A DNA stretch of 64,000 nt from Arcuatula senhousia (GCA_963971305.1 OZ020313.1:22703260-22767259), one strand, 5' to 3'; shown: positions 19,960 through 32,555, numbered from the stretch's first letter. Notes: generated by a model not told the origin, from the letters alone. Numbers and translations are program-made.

Positions 19960-21385
19960 TGAAAATTAAAAGAAAGTATACATGTATTAAAAATCACTCA
20001 GAAGCAAAGCATAATAAAAAAAGGCCTGTAATGATGCATTATTATTTTTGAAACTTATAACCTTATAACAATATATTTAGAGATTTTTTAGAGAAAAGTC
20101 TGTCGAATTTTTTTTATTGCAAATTAATAATGCACTTTACCCTCCTGTTCATAAACCAATGCATTTCTGATTTCCATATGCAAATAAATATTAGAACCTT
20201 TTTATCTTATGATTCATTCATATTACATGAATGGTAGTTTTAATTTACAAAAATAGAAAAGTGAGAGTCTCAAGTCCCAACGTAAATATATAGTTTTATC
20301 GATTGAAATATTATATATCATTATATCTACATAATCTGTATCTAAAAAAAGGTTATCACTTTTATACGCAGACAATACAAAACAGGCCTCCACCCGGAAG
20401 AGCGACCGATCAACTTCCTGGTGATATTTTATAAAAGAACAATTTTGATTGGACGACTTTTGAATAAGGATGTCGTCTTGAAAACTAATTTAAACTAAAT
20501 GTGTTTGTCTGCAACAATAAGCAAATTAAAGATATAAAGAATTTGTAAGGTCACGTTGTAAGCTGTAACAAACATTGGCATTTGTCGGTTGGTTCTGCAA
20601 TGATTTATATCCAGAAACACAATAAAAAGGGAGAAATAATAAAGTTTTATTCAACAATTAATTTTTTTTTCTATATCTACATGGATTTTAAATGATTATT
20701 CGAAGTCTAGAAGTATTATTTTCCTACATAAGTCTCCCTCATTTATATATCCATGACCAAAAAAAACAAAAAAAACAATTTGAAGTAAAAAGAAATTAAG
20801 GGCTGCAAAGTTTGGTAATGTAACATGCGAAGAACGTTCCTTATTAGAAATAAATCATTAGAAATTAAAGATAAAAACACGTAACTATTTGTTAAGAAAA
20901 AAAAACTTTTGTGGGGCGTAATTCGTAATCTGACTTCAATACTTTTAAATTCGATATACATAGTTATTTTTTTACATTGCGGGGCAAAACCCCGGGGGCA
21001 AAACGCCGAGCGCATCATAATTTGATCACATCATGTTAATCCCCTAATAGGGATAACCAATTGCTTTGGACACAAGAAGGGCGAAAATGGTTTCGACACA
21101 TGCACTCTGTTGTGAACTTTCAATGCATATTTGACAAAAATCTATATCTATTTCAACATAAGATTGATTGTGTACTAAAACCACTCTTATAGTTGATTGT
21201 TTGGGCAATGATTCATTCCAATGGAAAAACCTTAAAAATTGAACCACACAAAATGATTTTTTTTATCTTGACCAATCTTTGACCTGCAATATTACCCTAT
21301 TTTATAAACCGTTATAGCATTACAACAGTGTAAGATACATTAAAATCATTGCCTCATTTAGTTGACAGAATTTATAGAAGAAAAC
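19960..21385. other. Intron sequence, nothing recognised
   Basis: AT-rich. Short GC hairpin near 20980-21010 (GGGGCAAAACCCC). No gene. Confidence 0.5.
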
Positions 21386-21389
21386 AATA

Positions 21390-22925
21390 AACAAGAGGCT
21401 CCCAAGAGCCTGAATCGCTCACTTGAACTATACAGATACATATATTTGTGGGTATTATTGTGCTTAACCATATGCGATTTAAATTTCTGAAATATCTTGG
21501 TTAGTTTTCAAGATATTGGGCTTAATTAGTGCAAATTTGGCAAAATTAAGAAAAAGAACAATAACTCCCACATCAGCAGTCAGATCTTTTCCGAAATTTC
21601 AGGACAGGTAGATCTTAATATGCTGATCACTTTTGACTCTTGCACAATTTTAATATCTGAAACCATTTTTAGAGTTATTTGCAAAAAAAGCAATATACCC
21701 CTATGTTCTATTTTAGCCATGGCGGCCATTTTTTTACGAATTAAAAATCTGAACATTAGAGTTGTAGCATGTAAGCTATTAAACAAGTGTGCCATGTTAG
21801 GATGCAGTTGGTCTTACCATGTCAGACAAGTTAATCTTCGAAATTCAGGGGAAAAGTAATGAAAAATGGTAAATTTTGTTGTTTTAAGGATAATAACTCC
21901 TAAAAGAAATGGTCCTACAGCTTTGACCTAAATACATGAAATGTAGATCTTGATGTTACTAATTATAATTGCAACATAAATTTTTAAAATAGCTTGTATA
22001 GTTTTCAAGATATAGGGCTAAATAAGTAAAAAAAATTGAAAAAATCCAGAAAAAGGGCAATAACTCCTATGTTAATTGTTAGATCTTCTTATAAATTTCA
22101 GAGCAGGTAGATCTTGAGATGCTGATCTTTTTTGTTTCCTGTCAGAATTTTGATATCTGTAACTATTTTTGAGTAATTAGCATAAAACTGCAATTTACCC
22201 CTATATTCTATTTTTAGCCATGGCGGCCATATTTATTTACGAATCAAAAATCCGAACGATAGAATTGTAGCATTTATACTATTAAAGAACTGTGCCAAGT
22301 TTGGTTTAAGTTGGATGTATGGTGTCAGACGAGTTAATCTTTAAAATTCAGGGGAAAAGTAATGAAAAATGGTAAATTTTGACGCTTTAAGGGCCATAAC
22401 TCCTAAAAGAAATGGTTCTACAGCTTTGATCTAACTACATGAAATGTAGATCTTGATGTGCTTAATCATATGCAATTTAAATTTTTTAAATATCTTGTAT
22501 AGTTTCAAGATATAGGGCTAAATAAGTGCAAAATTTTGAAAAAATCCAGAAAAAGGGCAATAACTCCTACATTGGTTGTTTGATCTTCTTGAAAATTTCA
22601 GGGCAGGTAGATCTTGAGGTGTTGAGCACTTTAACCCTCCAAAAGTTTTGATATCTGTTACCGTTTTGGAGTTATTTGCAAAAAACTGCAATTTACCCCT
22701 ATGTTCTATTTTTAGCCATGGTGGCCATGTTTTTCAATGAATCGAAAATCCCCATGCTAATTTATACTACCTATGCTAATAAACAACTGTGCCAAATTTA
22801 AAGGCCATTGGAGTTATGGTGTTAGAGGAGTTAACGTTTGAAAAATGTTAACGACGTCGGACGACGGACGACTGACAACGAACGACGGACGACGGACGAC
22901 GACGGACGCCAAGTGTCCATGTAAG
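21390..22925 (+). mobile_element. Bivalve non-autonomous repeat, copy 2
   Basis: Starts AAGAGGCTCCCAAGAGCC and ends with a GACGACGGACGACTGACAAC tract and GACGCCAAGTG. The body is three tandem near-copies of about 540 bp, each with GGGCAATAACTCC, GGCAGGTAGATCTTGA and a conserved TTAGCCATGGCGGCCAT or similar. No long frame. Same family as 16790-17620 and 58120-59265. Confidence 0.8.
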
Positions 22926-23283
22926 CTTAAAACAAACGATCTAAATCTAAGAAAAAAAATTGAACATTATGCAGCAGTTTTCAAACATCCATTTTGCCCA
23001 TTTTTGACTCTTCTTTCCTCAAACGGTAGGGACGCAAAATCCAAAATGCAATAAGAAGTCCATTAGTATGGCACGCCGTTCTCGTCAAAAGTATGATTCA
23101 AATTAAAGTAATCTTACACACTCAAAAATTTGAAATACACACTCAAAATTAAAATTCACACTCATACAATTAGTGGTAACAGTAACATCATATCAAATTT
23201 TCTTGACTTTCTACTTTTCTTCGACTGCTTATAACTGAATGGTTTTTTTTCTCCTGGTCCCTACTTTTCATTTAGAAATGGAT

Positions 23284-23455
23284 ATGTTACAGGGCAAATT
23301 GGAATCCAGGGGTCCCTTTAGGGCAAATTGGAATTCCAATTTCTCCGACAAATTGGAATTACGATTTGCCCTGGATTTTAACATTACAAATCAGAATTCC
23401 AATTTGTCCTAGGAGAAAATAAAAATCCAAATTTGTCCTAGGACGATTCTGGACC
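23284..23455 (+). repeat. Palindrome-rich short repeat, copy 2
   Basis: Matches 17647-17825: TGTTACAGGGCAAATTGGAA start, internal AATTGGAATTCCAATT palindrome, and GTCCTAGGA end. Confidence 0.65.
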
Positions 23456-23669
23456 CGCAGATTTTTCATAAAAACAAATTAAAAAAGTGTTCAAGTTGAA
23501 TATAATACCTGTGGTAAAAATAAAGTTGAATGAGTGACAGACGACGGATGCTAAGTAATATAGATAGGTAAATATGGTTCTTGTCTTTTTTTTTAAATAT
23601 TGAAGTGCAAACAAAAAATTGTTTTTACTACAGACGTTGTTGTCATACATCAAAGTTTTCAGGCCTTAC

Positions 23670-23777
23670 CGTTCATATCAATTCTATCGGGAGAGACTGG
23701 CTCAATTGAGAATTCTTCGGAGCACCATTTCAGCCAAACACCGACCTCTTGCTTTGTCCATTGATCGGGGTGTTTAG
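23670..23777 (-). CDS. First PNT-domain exon, ETV6/Yan-like gene
   Basis: The acceptor TGTCTTTTCAG ends at 23778 and the donor GTAAGG starts at 23669; 108 bases, phase 1 at both ends. The peptide is KHPDQWTKQEVGVWLKWCSE then EFSIEPVSPDRIDMNG. The W-T-x-x-x-V-x-x-W-L-x-W core followed by EFSI and MNG is the Pointed/SAM domain signature of ETS factors. Continues into 19857-19958. The open frame extends upstream through the 40-bp array, but the acceptor is clear. Confidence 0.93.
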
Positions 23778-23850
23778 CTGAAAAGACATGTAAGTGTTTT
23801 CTATGTGAAAATGTGTTAACAAGAACGTGTCCTAAAAATATGATGACCCA

Positions 23851-24210
23851 CTTCGCAACATGCCCCTTTCGGATAACACTGAACCATAAACTTCGCAACA
23901 TGCCCCTTTCGGATAACACTGAACCATAAACTTCGCAACATGCCCCTTTCGGATAACACTGAACCATACACTTCGCAACATGCCCTTTTCGGATAACACT
24001 GAACCATACACTTCGCAACATGCCCTTTTCGGATAACACTGAACTATACACTTCGCAACATGCCCTTTTCGGATAACACTGAACCATACACTTCGCAACA
24101 TGCCCTTTTCAGATAACACTGAACCATACACTTCGCAACATGCCCTTTTCGGATAACACTGAACCATACACTTCGCAACATGTCCTTTTCGAATAACACT
24201 GTACCATAAA
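23851..24210 (-). repeat. Nine 40-bp tandem repeats next to the PNT exon
   Basis: Units start every 40 bases (23851, 23891 and so on to 24171) with few differences: CTTCGCAACATGCCC, then TTTCGGATAACACTGAACC. The array begins 73 bases before the PNT exon's acceptor. Read on the minus strand it has no stop in any frame over the core units. Confidence 0.95.
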
Positions 24211-24416
24211 GTAGAGGGAGGTTACAATTTTTAAGATTATTTTGTTATTATTCTGATGCATATGTTATCATACCTGAAGGTAAACCTAATTCGAACGAAC
24301 AGACGGGCAAAGTAGATGCCTCTCTACTAACTAGGTATAGAAATGTAATGTTTCGACGAAACGTGCTCAACAGCAAAAATTAAAGTCAAGTTCTTATACC
24401 AAAACCTAAAACTTAC

Positions 24417-24449
24417 CTTGCACCTTTAAAAGATCCATTTAAAGTCTGA
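24417..24449 (-). CDS. Start-codon exon of the ETV6/Yan-like gene
   Basis: ATG lies at 24438-24436 and the coding part is M-D-L-L-K-V-Q plus one base, then the donor GTAAGT (GT at 24416-24415). The phase-1 end joins the two free bases of 23670-23777 to make MDLLKVQAKHPDQW. Upstream, CAG at 24452-24450 or 24448-24446 could be the acceptor, so a 5' UTR exon is expected further up. The short N-terminus before the PNT is unusual, and another start exon cannot be excluded. Confidence 0.6.
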
Positions 24450-26666
24450 CTGAATAATATATGTTTTTACGGTTTGATTTTATAAGGCACGATCAAAGGA
24501 AAAAAAGACTTCTTAAGATACCAAAGTTGATTATAACATATGTTAACATTTATCAGGAAATGCAAACTTGCTACAATAATGCTATTGAAATGATACGTAA
24601 AATCATCATTTCAATAATCAAATAATAATAATAAAAAAAAAACCAATTATCAAAATCGAACTTAAAATAATTCTTCACACCCCCTTTGTTCCTTTTTCTG
24701 AAACGTTTGGGACCACAACCCCCTATTGCAATTCTGCGAGCATAGCCGCCTTATACATGCATCAAAGAAAAATAAAAAAACTAAAGTTATCACAAGTCAA
24801 TAAAATGTTTCTCAAGACGAAGACGACATCGCTGGCAACATCGACATCACCTTTAGAAAAATAATTTACAATCGCATTTTCAATTGCCCAATTTATTTTT
24901 ACTCGGTTCAGAATTTCAACTTCTGTTATGGACGCTGCGAAATTAAATTTCAATATATTTCTACTTGAAAAAAATTTGCATAATTTTATGACCAAGATAA
25001 GGGATAAAAATCCATACGTCCAAAAATCACACTTTTCACATTTCTAATTGAAATTCCTATAATTGAATCTCGTTTTACACTATTGTTACCCTATTAGTAT
25101 CTCTACCCATTTGCGTGAACATAAATAAAAAATATAAACGAATAAAAGGGATTTAATTTGCAAATCATAAAAAATATGCGGCGCTAATTTAAAATGCAAA
25201 TCTTGTATAAACTTGGTGATAACGGGAAAATTAATTTTGAAGTATAAGCCACGAAATCATGTGTTTTGCCCCAAAACATTTTCATTCGAAAAGTGAATTG
25301 TCTAATAGAAGCTAAAAGTGCTAAAAGATTATTCATCCTAAACTTGAGATACCTAGGAATAGACTTGTAATTTTATTATCTTTTTTTTTAAATCTAATAA
25401 GTTATAAAACAATTCATTACATGTTTACCTATTTTAGGATTATTAATTCTAATAGAAAAAAAACACTGTATAATTCGTTATCAGTCTCGTATATCGCTCA
25501 TTAAAATGCTTAAGATTATCGTTTGAAATTAATTTCAGTGGGAATACGTCAGACTTGCATTTCGTCTATGAATGGCTTCGAAGTACGAAAAGGCAAGCTG
25601 TACTCCTACTTAACCGAGATTTAAACAAAAACATGCATGATGCTAAACCGAAATTTAACTGAAACCGTTATGGTAATTGCTAGACCATACTTTTACTAAA
25701 TAAGACTTAATAGTAAAAAAGAAAAAAAATCTGAAGCAAATAACGAATAGAAATGTTAGATGGTTACCTTTAAGAATAGCCATATGTTTTCCTTAAGTGA
25801 TTATCACACAGAAAAGACAAAATAGAAGGATATACACCCAATAAAATATTATCATCATTAGATTGAGGCAATCAATAAAAAGGATTCAGGCAGCGTAAAT
25901 CATTAATGAAGTAGGAACTTGTTTCCCAGTATCCGTCTAGCTATTTAATGGTAATTACTTCCTTATTTCCGGATACAGTATCGGAAACAAACCCGATATT
26001 TTACATTACATTGCCATATAGGAAAAGAAATTACATCAGTATCTCTGTAAAAGTACACCAGATAGCTAATTGATTTCTCCTCAATGGACGACTTTCTGAC
26101 TTTGCTTAGGTTTCAGAGAACTTTAAACATATAGGGGGATCCTTAATGGGGGAGGGGGAGACGACACCCTCTCTTTATGAAAATATTTTTGGTTGAATAA
26201 TTAAAAAAAAACACTGTCTTTGATAAGGCAAAATATTTGGATCCGCCAGTGTTTTAATAAGTGGTGTTTACAGTTTTACATGTAATATGGGATTTTCATT
26301 GTACGCAATATTCTTTTTTTCACAACTGATTCATACTTTTTATATTTAGAACCATAATCAATATATACTTTACATTCTGCACTTTTATCTAAATGCATAT
26401 AGATATTGAATTGATTTTGTTTGTTTGTGAATCCATGGAAGTAATGTGTGCGTTTTGTTCCGGTTCGCAGTTTTTTTACGCAACTGTTAATATTGCATTT
26501 CAACTTTGAAAGTTCACAGAAATTTCAGTTGTTCCGCACTTTTTAAATTCCAAGCGGTGGCTATAGAATGTCTCTGAAAAGTCTATTTATATACGAAACA
26601 CAATTTACTCAGTATTCGCGGGCACTCATTTAATGTTTTTTTTTTTCAAACTTTGTTTGAAATGAA
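24450..26666. other. AT-rich non-coding stretch
   Basis: No gene seen. Only a weak hAT-like end (GGATCCGCCAGTG at 26238-26250) was noted. If the exon at 63.8 kb belongs to the ETS gene, this is the start of its first intron. Confidence 0.45.
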
Positions 26667-26672
26667 ATAATC

Positions 26673-28965
26673 TACGGAAGCCCTGGAGGGACATTTTGAG
26701 TTATGAGTTAGGAGTTAAGAATTAGGAGTTACAACTTACTACTTAGCACTTATTTCTTATGACTTATTTGTTTTTTCTTAATACTTTTATTCGGGTGTGA
26801 ATTTTGCAACTTGGGGGGGGGGAGGGTGTGTGCTACATTGAAACAATATCGACTTTTTGTCATTTAAGTTTACGCGTAGGCACTTTTCTCTGAAGCTGAA
26901 AATATAACAATCATACTGATGTGCCAACACTCGTACACAAGTAGCCCTAGCCTTTTAAATGATAAAAATTAAAATAGAAGGATATGGAGTATGCATGAAT
27001 GCCACAGAATCCGTCCGACAATACATATTGATATGAACAAACGCAAAAGAAACAGAACTGATATATCTTCCCAACAATGATAGAACTTACACCTACAAAT
27101 ATTTGGTCAATCCTACAGCAGGAGTCTAACCCATGCTGAAATATATATGAGAATACTGTCAACAGCAGTTGTGACTATGTATATGGCGCCTTGGACCACC
27201 TTATTAGGTTGCTATAGGCTATATAAAAAGCAGCTTTTGGTGATCAAATGATATTTTCTCGTAAATCAAATTACCAAGCGTTAGGGTCTGGGTCTAGGAT
27301 TATTTTTTTTTTTGACAGTGTGCGTATAAAAAGTCTGAAGCTCACTGTGACTGTACAACTATTTATATATACAGACGAGTATTACTTTAAATACATGTAT
27401 AGACACATGAAACATTAAATAAGGGGAAATACGCCACTTTGCTAAACTGCAGGGTTCAACATAAACAAAAGCCCTAATCCTTATTTGGGTATGAAAACTA
27501 TCTAAAATACACACGTATACTTATAGAAAATTAAAATAAAAACATTTCTTCGATACTAATTGTTGTTTAGCATTTTATTTTTATTAATTATCGGTAACTT
27601 TTTGCTAAAATCTATGATCTTTTATCAAAACGGTGAGCCTGGTAAAAAAGGGCTGGTCGTCTTTGATCCGGATGCGAGACGCGGGGGTACTGTCTAAAAT
27701 ATACTTCGAAACTACCTATCGAATTTAATATTTGTTAGTACTTTATACAAATACGTAATAACAAATAAGTATTAAGTAATAACAAATAAGTAATATGTAA
27801 TACAAATAAGTAATAAGTAGTTACTAATAAGAAATAACATATAAGTAATAAGAAATAACAAGTAAGTAATAAGTAGTTACTAATAAGAAATAACATATAA
27901 GTAATAAGAAATAACAAGTTAGTAATAACAAATAAGAAATAAGTAATAACAAATAAGTAATAATAAATATGTCTCAATTAATGTTGATATTTACGTTGAA
28001 TGGTCAATTGAGAGGCATATTTTAGGGAGTACCCCTGCTTCCTTGGAAGCGGATAAAAAAATGGGTGGCTCCCAGAGGTTCATTGTCCTCATAAAAATTA
28101 AAGATTTTAACGAAACGTTACCAATAATTAATAAAAAAATATATATTGTGTTTAACGTATTTAACAACACTTTGTAATGAAAAAAAAGTTTTATTATAAG
28201 TTTTTATTAGAATACATGACTTGTGCATTGCTGTTTTAGATAGTGTTCATATCTACGATCCACAAATATTAAAATTCATACTCGTCTGTATGAGGAAACA
28301 TTTGTATAGTGAGGTCAGAATTTTTATACGCAAACAAAATAATAGGTAAAAAAATATAGTTCTAATTTACGAGAAAATAAAATTTGATCAGCAAGAGCTG
28401 CTTTTTATAGAGCCTAAAGCTTGCTTGAAAGGTGGTCTAAGACGCCATATACATAGTCACAACTGCTGTTGACTGTATTCTCATAGATTTTTCAACATGG
28501 ATTCGACTCCCGCTGTAGGAATGACCAAACATTTGTAGGTGTAAGTTCTATCATTGTTGGGAAGTTATATAAATTCTGTTTCTTTTGTTTTTTTTTGCAC
28601 AAAGGAATCTGTATCTATCCTTCTATTTTTATTTTTAGTATCATTTAAAAGGCTTGGGCTATACTTGTGTCAAGTGTTGGCACACCAGTATAAATTAAGG
28701 TCTTATGATCGTTATATTGGGCAGCTTCAGAGAAAAGTGCTTAAAGCCTATGCATAAACTTTAATGTACGTGGGACTCAGCAAAAAGACGATTTTGTTCC
28801 AATGTAGCGACCCCCCCCCCAAGTTGCAAAATCCAGACCTGAAGAAAGTGTTAAGAATAAAAAAAAACAAATAAGTCATAAGAAATAAGTGCTAAGTAGT
28901 AAGTTGTAACTCCTTATTCTTAACTCCTAACTATCAACTCAAAATGTCCCTCCAGGGCTTCCGTA
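26673..28965. mobile_element. Foldback element, 2.3 kb, with 6-bp target duplication
   Basis: The ends are inverted (TACGGAAGCCCTGGAGGGAC and its complement) and flanked by direct ATAATC (26667-26672 and 28966-28971). Long arms of about 700 bp pair imperfectly, with a further inner pairing near 27655-27720 and 27985-28050. No transposase frame. The arms carry a tRNA-like A box (TGGTCTAAGACG near 28433) and B box (GGATTCGACTCCC near 28499). Confidence 0.85.
27740..27970. repeat. AATAAGTAATAAC-type microsatellite at the foldback centre
   Basis: Irregular repeats of AATAAGTAATAAGAAATAAC. Occupies the loop between the foldback arms. Confidence 0.85.
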
Positions 28966-28971
28966 ATAATC

Positions 28972-30510
28972 AAAGAAAGACAATTAAAAAATTTAAAAGT
29001 AGGATTCAAAACTGACCAACACAGAAGGCCGAAAAGGAAAACAAACATAAAAGCGTTGACGAGAAAAGAGAACAAGATGTTTTTAATGAATTTTAAATTG
29101 TAAATAATATTTCTACGGTGTGTATCGATCATGGTATGTCAAATATGTTAACTGTGGAGGACATTTCAGCTGTTAAATTATGTAATAAACATTTAAAAAC
29201 AGAATAAATAAAACAGAAATTTTATACCGTTCTAAAACCCCCTATTGTTGAGGTACGGTAGCACTTCTAAAAGGAGATATTTTGATTGGTCGATTTTTGG
29301 AATGGCTTCCTGGAGATAAACAATAACTGATGAAATTACTTCCTGATCATTTAAATGTTTGTCGTTTTAAATATCTTTAAATCAGATACAAATAGCTCTA
29401 TGTTAAAATGAAGTGCAAGTATATCTGCGTACGTGACTATTAGTTTAAAAAAGTCATAGACAAACGGTTTTTCATTGTTTGTTAAAAAATCACTGACAGG
29501 AGTCATTTGTTAATAATTCATTGCCATTATAGAGGTCATTATATAGCCACGGGATATTACCGGCTATGATTACTGCATGAAAAACTTAAGGCAGTCCACT
29601 TTTATGGTGCATGACTTTTTTACAAACATATTTATAGTATAAAGCAACATTGTTATCAACATGTTATAAATAAGGATAAAAAAAACAGGCAACATGGTTA
29701 TCCTTTTTATACTGAACAAAATAAATTACGCATAGGTAGAAAATTCCCAATCCAAACCATTTAAATATAATATTGCCGAGCTGATCTGCCACAGATTTGC
29801 GTGAAATGAAATCAAGTAAAAATAAAAATAAATAAAGATTATTTTTTTTATATCGAGCAAAATCGTAATCTCACTATTTTTTAATGTATTGCAAGAAAAA
29901 CTTAAGCGTTAATTTACGCATCAATTCCCGTTTAATCAATGCACAATGTTCCATGAAAAACAGTGGTCATCTTCTACTCACGATGTCTTAAAAACCTTTG
30001 AAGTTATAATTTTGCTCAATACAAAACTAAAATGGACTTCCCCACCTGTATGTGATAAGTTTTATCAGTTATCGTTTAAGGTCGGTGGTTTCTTACGGGT
30101 ACTCCACCATTAAAACATTACCCTATATGGCCCGGGTGCGTTGAAGAGGGCGTTAAACCCGAACATACACACATACAACAACTCACTCTGTTTGTTGTAA
30201 AGCCATGGTGCAGATATATTGGCCAATAGATTCAAAAATTGGAACAATCGCTTATTATATAATCCAGTTTGTCCTTTAAATCTTCAATTAGCATTGAAAG
30301 GAATTGAATGGACAGGTGGACAGGCTGTATTAGCAATTAATATTTTTTTAAATCTATTGACCAATATATCTGTACTATGGATTTGTACCAAACAGAGTAC
30401 AATACAACATAGAGATGTGCAATAATTCTAAGTGATTAGTTTATGATAAAAAATACAACAGATTATAAATGATACAAAATTAGAACAGATGATAATTTAT
30501 AAAATTTAAA
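28972..30510. other. Non-coding stretch
   Basis: AT-rich. A bivalve-type interspersed fragment may lie at 30080-30200 (GGGCGTTAAACCCGAACATA), similar in kind to 54050-54300. No gene. Confidence 0.45.
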
Positions 30511-30516
30511 CAACAT

Positions 30517-30519
30517 ATG

Positions 30520-30565
<46 letters not shown>
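30517..30565. repeat. (TAA)n microsatellite
   Basis: About sixteen uninterrupted AAT triplets. Confidence 0.95.
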
Positions 30566-30775
30566 GAAGAAACCGAGCAAAAACAATATGTCCCCGACAC
30601 TTCGTGTTCGGGGAAATATTAAAAGCAAAGCAACAAGATGAAAAGAAGAATGTAAGTTTGGTGAAATGCAAGTGATATAAAGTTATGGGTATAAGTCGAA
30701 GTAAATCTTTTAGAATCAATAAATAAATATAATTTTGTACAATTTGAAAAAGATTTTCATTTTCGTTATCGTTTA

Positions 30776-31147
30776 GGGACTGATCATTTAACTTGAAGGG
30801 GGGGGGCCTTGGTTTTTTGTTTTGGCCAGAAAAATTTTTTCCGCGCAAATCGCGGAAAAAATATTTATTTTGTGAATGCGTCATGACAGAATTTTTATTT
30901 TGTGAATGCGTCATGACAGAATTTTTATTTTTTGAAAGCGTCGCGACAGAATATTTTTTTTTATTATTAGCATTATTTTATATGGCAGAAATTCTTTTCA
31001 GAATATTTTTTTTCTTACCCTCTGCTGCCAAAATATTTTTTTCATCAAAAATCATTTTCAAAATATTTTTTTCATCAAAAATCATTTTCAAAATATTTTT
31101 TCAGGAAAAAACCAAGGCCCCCCCCTTCAAGTTAAATGGTCGGTCCC
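30776..31147. mobile_element. PIF/Harbinger-like MITE, second copy
   Basis: Inverted ends GGGACTGATCATTTAACTTG and its near complement, flanked by direct TTA (30773-30775 and 31148-31150). Inside are two short direct repeats (GAATGCGTCATGACAGAAT and AAATATTTTTTTCATC). The open frames crossing it are not genes. Confidence 0.78.
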
Positions 31148-31617
31148 TTAGATCGTTTAAAATAGTAAAGTTAATTTGTTTTTGGGCGTGGCTCAACTTT
31201 GACCAGGTTGACAGAATGTATTTAGGAAAATAATAGGGCATCTAATGGGACATTCAATGATACCCCGCCACGATATTCATCAATAGTCAAATATATTTGT
31301 ATACTATACTGAATATACTATATATATATATACATCTATATAGAGGCAAAAAAGAAATGAGTTATCTTTCTTTCTACAGACGACGATAACAACGACGACG
31401 CCGTCCACACGCCATAAGATTATAAGTCCAATGATATTTTGTAGTCACATAAAAGCAACACAAAGTTTCAGTCATTATATTTTAATGTCCTTGTATTAGA
31501 TAATTAAACAAGAACATAAGGAGACCCACAGGAGCAAGAACAACCTGTGATCTGAAGGCTTTTTATATTGTACTCGCCTAAACTAGCAGTAAGAACTAGA
31601 AGTAAAATGTTGTGAAT

Positions 31618-31695
31618 TTCTTGTTATAGTGGGTTGATAAACAACTAGTATTGAACTCGGCTTTAACTCACCTAAGCTACCAGTTAGAACGAGTT
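31618..31695 (+). repeat. Left piece of the 72-bp minisatellite
   Basis: CTTGTTATAGTGGGTTGATA and ACTCACCTAAGCTACCAG match the units at 33055-33610. It directly precedes the hammerhead array. Confidence 0.75.
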
Positions 31696-31744
31696 GTTGT
31701 GAGTTACAAATACCAAAACGCGGGTATAAACGGTTAATTTTGAT

Positions 31745-31790
31745 ATGCTATATATCGATATTTCAAGGAGTAACCTCTCATCAGTAGCAT
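31745..31790 (-). ncRNA. Hammerhead ribozyme 1 of the 382-bp array
   Basis: Minus strand, in order: stem I ATGCTA, core CTGATGA, stem II GAGG with loop TTACT and CCTT, GAAA, self-complementary TATCGATA, cleavage dinucleotide TA, stem I TAGCAT. Stem I pairs over 6 bp and stem II over 4 (one G-U). All core bases of a type I hammerhead are present. Confidence 0.9.
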
Positions 31791-32127
31791 TTAAACCAAA
31801 ACATTGGAAGGTCAAAATCCAAAACAGTTGAAAACGAAAAGTATTCAAAACCAAAACGTTCGAACAAGGAAGCCAAATCCAGCACCGAGGATATCGACCA
31901 TGTGCAATACAAGGAAAGAAACCTGGTGTTTTTTATCAATTTTGAATTTAACAATCGGAAATTTCAGCGACAATATATTAGAAATTTTATGGTAATTCGT
32001 GTCAGACAAGTCTGACTACCAGGCTTGTGATTACCCTCGGGGACCTCTGGTCCACCACCAGCGGTTATCGCCCAGTGGTTTCAAAATTACAAATATCAAA
32101 ACGCGGGTAGAAACGGTTAATTTTGAT

Positions 32128-32173
32128 ATGCTATATATCGATATTTCAAGGAGTAACCTCTCATCAGTAGCAT
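32128..32173 (-). ncRNA. Hammerhead ribozyme 2 of the 382-bp array
   Basis: Identical in core and stems to the copy at 31745-31790. Confidence 0.9.
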
Positions 32174-32509
32174 TTAAACCAAAACATTGGAAGGTCAAAA
32201 TCCAAAACAGTTGAAAACGAAAAGTACTCAAAACCAAAACGCTCGAACAAGGAAGCCAAATCCAGCACTGAGGATATCGACCATGTGCATTACAAGGAAA
32301 GAAACCTGGTGTTTTTATCAATTTTGAATTTAACAATCGGAAATTTCAGCGACAATATATTAGAAATTTTATGGCAATTCGTGTCAAACAAGTCTGACTA
32401 TCAGGCTTGTGATTACCCTCGGGGACCTCTGGTCCACCAGCAGCGGTTATCGCTCAGTGGTTTCAAAATTACAAATACCAAAACGCGGGTATAAACGGTT
32501 AATTTTGAT

Positions 32510-32555
32510 ATGCTATATATCGATATTTCAAGGAGTAACCTCTCATCAGTAGCAT
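32510..32555 (-). ncRNA. Hammerhead ribozyme 3 of the 382-bp array
   Basis: Identical in core and stems to the copy at 31745-31790. Confidence 0.9.

Larger units (their letters stand above)
5586..24449 (-). other. ETV6/TEL/Yan-like ETS transcription factor gene, span of recognised coding exons
   Basis: Nine exons join in one reading frame by phase: 24417-24449, 23670-23777, 19857-19958, 13262-13360, 11950-12033, 8725-8907, 8327-8404, 7658-7795 and 5586-5829. They give about 352 codons before the missing end. Order is PNT domain, proline/serine-rich linker, ETS domain. In this family the PNT (SAM) domain self-associates or binds partners and the ETS domain binds GGAA sites in the nucleus; TEL and Yan are mostly repressors. 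The ETS residues NRTNMTYEK and NIIKK-x-x-GKRL are closer to TEL/Yan than to ETS1, ERG or GABPA. Every junction from the start exon to the ETS exon is phase 1, so any internal exon can be skipped without a frameshift. Introns hold several tandem arrays and MITEs. The least secure exon is 13262-13360. Transcript data would settle the model. Confidence 0.82.

Noticed and set aside
23659..24167. Treating the 40-bp array as a coding Cys-rich repeat protein
   Set aside because: A clear pyrimidine tract and AG at 23779-23778 place it in an intron; kept only as a finding about possible retention.
27735..27977. Tyr/Leu-rich 80-codon frame
   Set aside because: It is a microsatellite at the foldback centre.
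28430..28515. A functional tRNA gene
   Set aside because: A- and B-box-like motifs are present but no acceptor stem or anticodon arm could be folded by eye.
30480..31233. Two overlapping frames of about 145 codons
   Set aside because: They cover a microsatellite and a Harbinger-like MITE with inverted ends.
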